Shown here: in pieces, positions 13,103 to 15,123 of the stretch
Layout: every line of letters begins with the position of its first letter
Position numbering within the stretch: position 1 is the stretch's first letter
Origin: RGIG9079 sp964567845
GTDB lineage: Bacteria > Bacteroidota > Bacteroidia > Bacteroidales > Marinifilaceae
Direction of reading: 5' to 3'
Assembly: GCA_964567845.1 (NCBI GenBank)
Contig: CAZMOG010000046.1
Span: 1-15,123 of the forward strand
Length of the DNA stretch: 15,123 bases
Position numbers and translations under genes: made by a program
The notes under the pieces: model-generated
The model's input: only the letters and a program-made list of their open reading frames with translations
Database searches by the model: none
What the model was told of the DNA's origin: nothing

Positions 13103-14539
13103 ATGAAAAAGAAATTATTAAGTCTTCTTCTTTGTGTAACTATGGCAGCAGCTGCATTATCAGCTTGCGGTGGTGGCAGCACAGAAGAAACAACTCAGAC
13201 AGAAACACAGGAAACAATTGATACTGAGACAACTGAGACAGAAGAAGTTACTTCTGAGGATGTTAAGGCTGCATTAGCAGATGCAAATGCAGTTGTTCTT
13301 GATGCACGTACACAGGATGCGTATGCTGGATGGTCAACAGAAAACAACAAACTTGGCGGACACATTGATGGTGCCAGTGGATTTTCAGCAATTTGGTTCA
13401 CTTGTGCATACGATGATGAAGCAAATAATGACAATCGTACACGTGAAGAACGTCTTGAAATTGCTATGGCAGAAAAAGGTATTTCTGCAGATACAAAGGT
13501 TATCGTATACGATGAAAATGGTACAGATGCAGCAGCAGTTGCTGAATATCTCATAGGAAAAGGTGTAAAAGACGTTAGTGTTTTCGATCTTGCAAACTGG
13601 GATGGAGAACTTGTTAAATATACCAATTATCAGACAATTCTTCCACCAAGTGTTGTGAAAAAACTCATTGATGGAGAAACTGTAGAAGAACTCGGAGAAG
13701 TAAATGATCTTAAAATCTTAGAATTCAGCTGGGGTGATGAAGAAGTGTCTGGTTACACAGCCGGACATGTTCCAACAGCAATTCACATCAACTCTGATGA
13801 CGTTGATGATGAAAATAACATCTATATTCTTGATAAAGATGAGATTTTATTTGAAACAGTGAAAAAAGCAGGTGTTACAGTTGACAGTACAGTAGTTGTA
13901 ACTGGAGAAGGATTATTCGCTTGTCACTTAGCTACAATCCTCAAATATCTTGGTGTAGAAGATGTTTACATTATGAGTGGCGGAGCAAATGGCTGGACAA
14001 ACGCTGGCTATGAAGCAGAAACAGGTTCTAATACTCCGGTAGCAGTAGAAGATTTTGGAACAGATACACCTCTTAATCCAGATTACATTGATGATGTAGA
14101 AGAAGCTGTTGTATTATTAACAGATGCAAATGCACAGGTAGTAGATACTCGTGCATATAAGGAATTCACAGGCGAATCCAGTGGTTACAGTTATGTAGAA
14201 GAAGCAGGTCGTCTTAACGGAGCTATTTTTGGACAGGAAGATGGTTCTTTACAGGGTCCGGACTGTAATGGTTCATCTATGATGTACTATGAAAATATTG
14301 ACGGAACAATGCGTGATGCTTCAGAAATTCTTGAAATGTGGAGCAATTCTGGTGTTGATGTTAACAAACACCTTTCCTTCTATTGTGGTGGTGGATATAG
14401 AGCTGCAGCTGTTATGTGGTATGCACAGGCTATGGGTCTTGAAAACACATCTCTCTACAATGACGGATGGGCAGGCTGGATTATTTATGAAAAAGATGCA
14501 GTAAAAGGAACTTATGAAGATCCACAACCAGCAAATTAA
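13103..14539 (+). CDS. YnjE-like three-domain rhodanese lipoprotein (sulfurtransferase)
   Basis: The 478-residue product has a lipoprotein signal peptide (lipobox LSAC, Cys22), a Thr/Glu-rich linker to about residue 50, then three rhodanese-type domains. They span roughly 50-180, 185-320 and 330-470. Only the third keeps an active-site loop, FYCGGGYR, with Cys428 and Arg433; the matching loops of domains 1 (VYDENGTD) and 2 (VTGEGLFA) lack the cysteine. That pattern, and the words SGYSY, DGTMR, SFYCG and a DGWAGW near the C-terminus, agree well with E. coli YnjE as I remember it, a sulfurtransferase encoded beside ynjBCD. It is quite unlike the repeat rhodanese at 1629. GCAGGAGG precedes the start. 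It is likely monocistronic, with its own promoter and terminator. The sulfur donor is unknown. Confidence 0.9.
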   Translation: MKKKLLSLLLCVTMAAAALSACGGGSTEETTQTETQETIDTETTETEEVTSEDVKAALADANAVVLDARTQDAYAGWSTENNKLGGHIDGASGFSAIWFTCAYDDEANNDNRTREERLEIAMAEKGISADTKVIVYDENGTDAAAVAEYLIGKGVKDVSVFDLANWDGELVKYTNYQTILPPSVVKKLIDGETVEELGEVNDLKILEFSWGDEEVSGYTAGHVPTAIHINSDDVDDENNIYILDKDEILFETVKKAGVTVDSTVVVTGEGLFACHLATILKYLGVEDVYIMSGGANGWTNAGYEAETGSNTPVAVEDFGTDTPLNPDYIDDVEEAVVLLTDANAQVVDTRAYKEFTGESSGYSYVEEAGRLNGAIFGQEDGSLQGPDCNGSSMMYYENIDGTMRDASEILEMWSNSGVDVNKHLSFYCGGGYRAAAVMWYAQAMGLENTSLYNDGWAGWIIYEKDAVKGTYEDPQPAN

Positions 14540-14571
14540 TAAATAGCCAGGGATACAGGACATGATTTTAT

Positions 14572-14618
14572 GGGCTGTCGTAAAAGGAAAACAAATTCTA
14601 TTTTGCGACAGCTCTTTT
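14572..14618 (+). terminator. Rho-independent terminator after the YnjE-like gene
   Basis: GGGCTGTCGTAAAA (14572-14585) pairs with TTTTGCGACAGCTC (14601-14614), 14 pairs including two G-U, around a 15-base loop. A short TTTT tract follows. The A/T base of the stem and short T run make it a fair rather than strong terminator. Confidence 0.8.
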
Positions 14619-14707
14619 GCGTAAAGAAACAGATGCGAAAAAAAGCCGGTTACTTAGGGCAGCATAGATAGAGTTGAATGATAAATAGAAAGAGGAGAAT
14701 GTCGGAA

Positions 14708-15121
14708 ATGAGGAAAGTGGTGTCTATAATTACATCTATTTTGCAGATTGCTTTATTGGCAGGCACATATATTTTTCATTATTTTACAGTAAGAAAACAG
14801 GGAATGAACCGATTTGTGAATTTTTATAATATGAAATGGAGTAAGGCCTATCCATTAGAAACATTAAAGTGGATTTCGATAAGTGGAATGATTTGCTTGA
14901 CAATTCTTATGTTAGGGTTATATTGGAAGAAGAAAGAAAAAATGAATTTGGAAATAAGACTTTCTGCTGTTATAATGACAGTGTTAAGTATTGGATATAT
15001 TGGATTTGCTTTGTTGTTAGATGCAACAAAGATGAAAGCTTATTATTTTGTGAGTCTGATGCTGGGAGTGACAGCATTGATTCAGATTGTAAAAGTATTT
15101 GCTAAGCTGATAAGAAAGTAG
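14708..15121 (+). CDS. Four-helix membrane protein of unknown function
   Basis: I do not recognise this protein. From the ATG at 14708 it is 137 residues with four predicted membrane helices: about 4-25, 58-78, 87-108 and 113-134, the last ending in a basic tail (KLIRK). Between helices 1 and 2 is an extracellular or loop segment with several aromatic residues (NRFVNFYNMKWSKAY). The start at 14708 has AGAGGAG ten bases upstream; ATGs at 14699 and 14678 are in frame, but the first is too close to that site and the second has none. The stop codon lies at the very edge of the window, so any operon partners are not visible. Confidence 0.7.
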   Translation: MRKVVSIITSILQIALLAGTYIFHYFTVRKQGMNRFVNFYNMKWSKAYPLETLKWISISGMICLTILMLGLYWKKKEKMNLEIRLSAVIMTVLSIGYIGFALLLDATKMKAYYFVSLMLGVTALIQIVKVFAKLIRK

Positions 15122-15123
15122 AA

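Noticed and set aside
13195..13626. Open frame of 143 codons on the minus strand
   Set aside because: It is the antisense of the first rhodanese domain of the YnjE-like gene, with low-complexity Ser/Val/Ala composition.

Overview
This is chromosomal DNA of a low-G+C, endospore-forming Firmicute, most likely a member of the Lachnospiraceae or a close clostridial relative. The evidence is A/T-rich codon use, strong AGGAGG-type ribosome binding sites, sigma-A-like promoters with TATAAT-type -10 boxes, a spoIIR sporulation gene, Gram-positive-style lipoprotein signals and a DUF1934/YwiB gene. All genes except ispE run on the + strand.

Layout. Positions 1-475 carry no gene. They hold a cluster of GTGGGG/CCCCAC words (56-198) and a roughly 200-bp imperfect palindrome (235-432) lying 3' of ispE. 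ispE (476-1345, minus) makes an isoprenoid precursor and has its own promoter. Next comes a secreted lipoprotein built from three nearly identical rhodanese domains (1629-2876). It is followed by a five-gene run (3005-8014): a substrate-binding lipoprotein, two permeases, an ATPase and a nucleoside hydrolase. From 8203 to 12209 there is a housekeeping block: spoIIR, ddl, murI, a DUF1934 gene and a plsC-type acyltransferase. A small conserved-looking membrane protein of unknown function (12359-12844) has its own promoter and terminator. A second, different three-domain rhodanese lipoprotein follows (13103-14539), then a four-helix membrane protein (14708-15121) that ends just inside the window.

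How the parts fit. The transporter resembles the E. coli YnjBCD system of unknown substrate, but the YnjC-type permease is split into two genes and the ATPase carries an extra C-terminal domain. E. coli encodes the three-domain sulfurtransferase YnjE next to ynjBCD. Here the YnjE-like protein is the lipoprotein at 13103-14539, about 5 kb downstream of the transporter, while an unrelated triple rhodanese lies directly upstream. Both rhodaneses have lipoprotein signal peptides, so they should act on the outer face of the membrane beside the binding protein. I infer a cell-surface sulfur-handling and uptake module of unknown substrate, possibly linked to nucleoside breakdown through the hydrolase. 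This is the most interesting content of the window.

Limits: all family calls come from reading motifs and from memory of family sequences. No database search or alignment was run.
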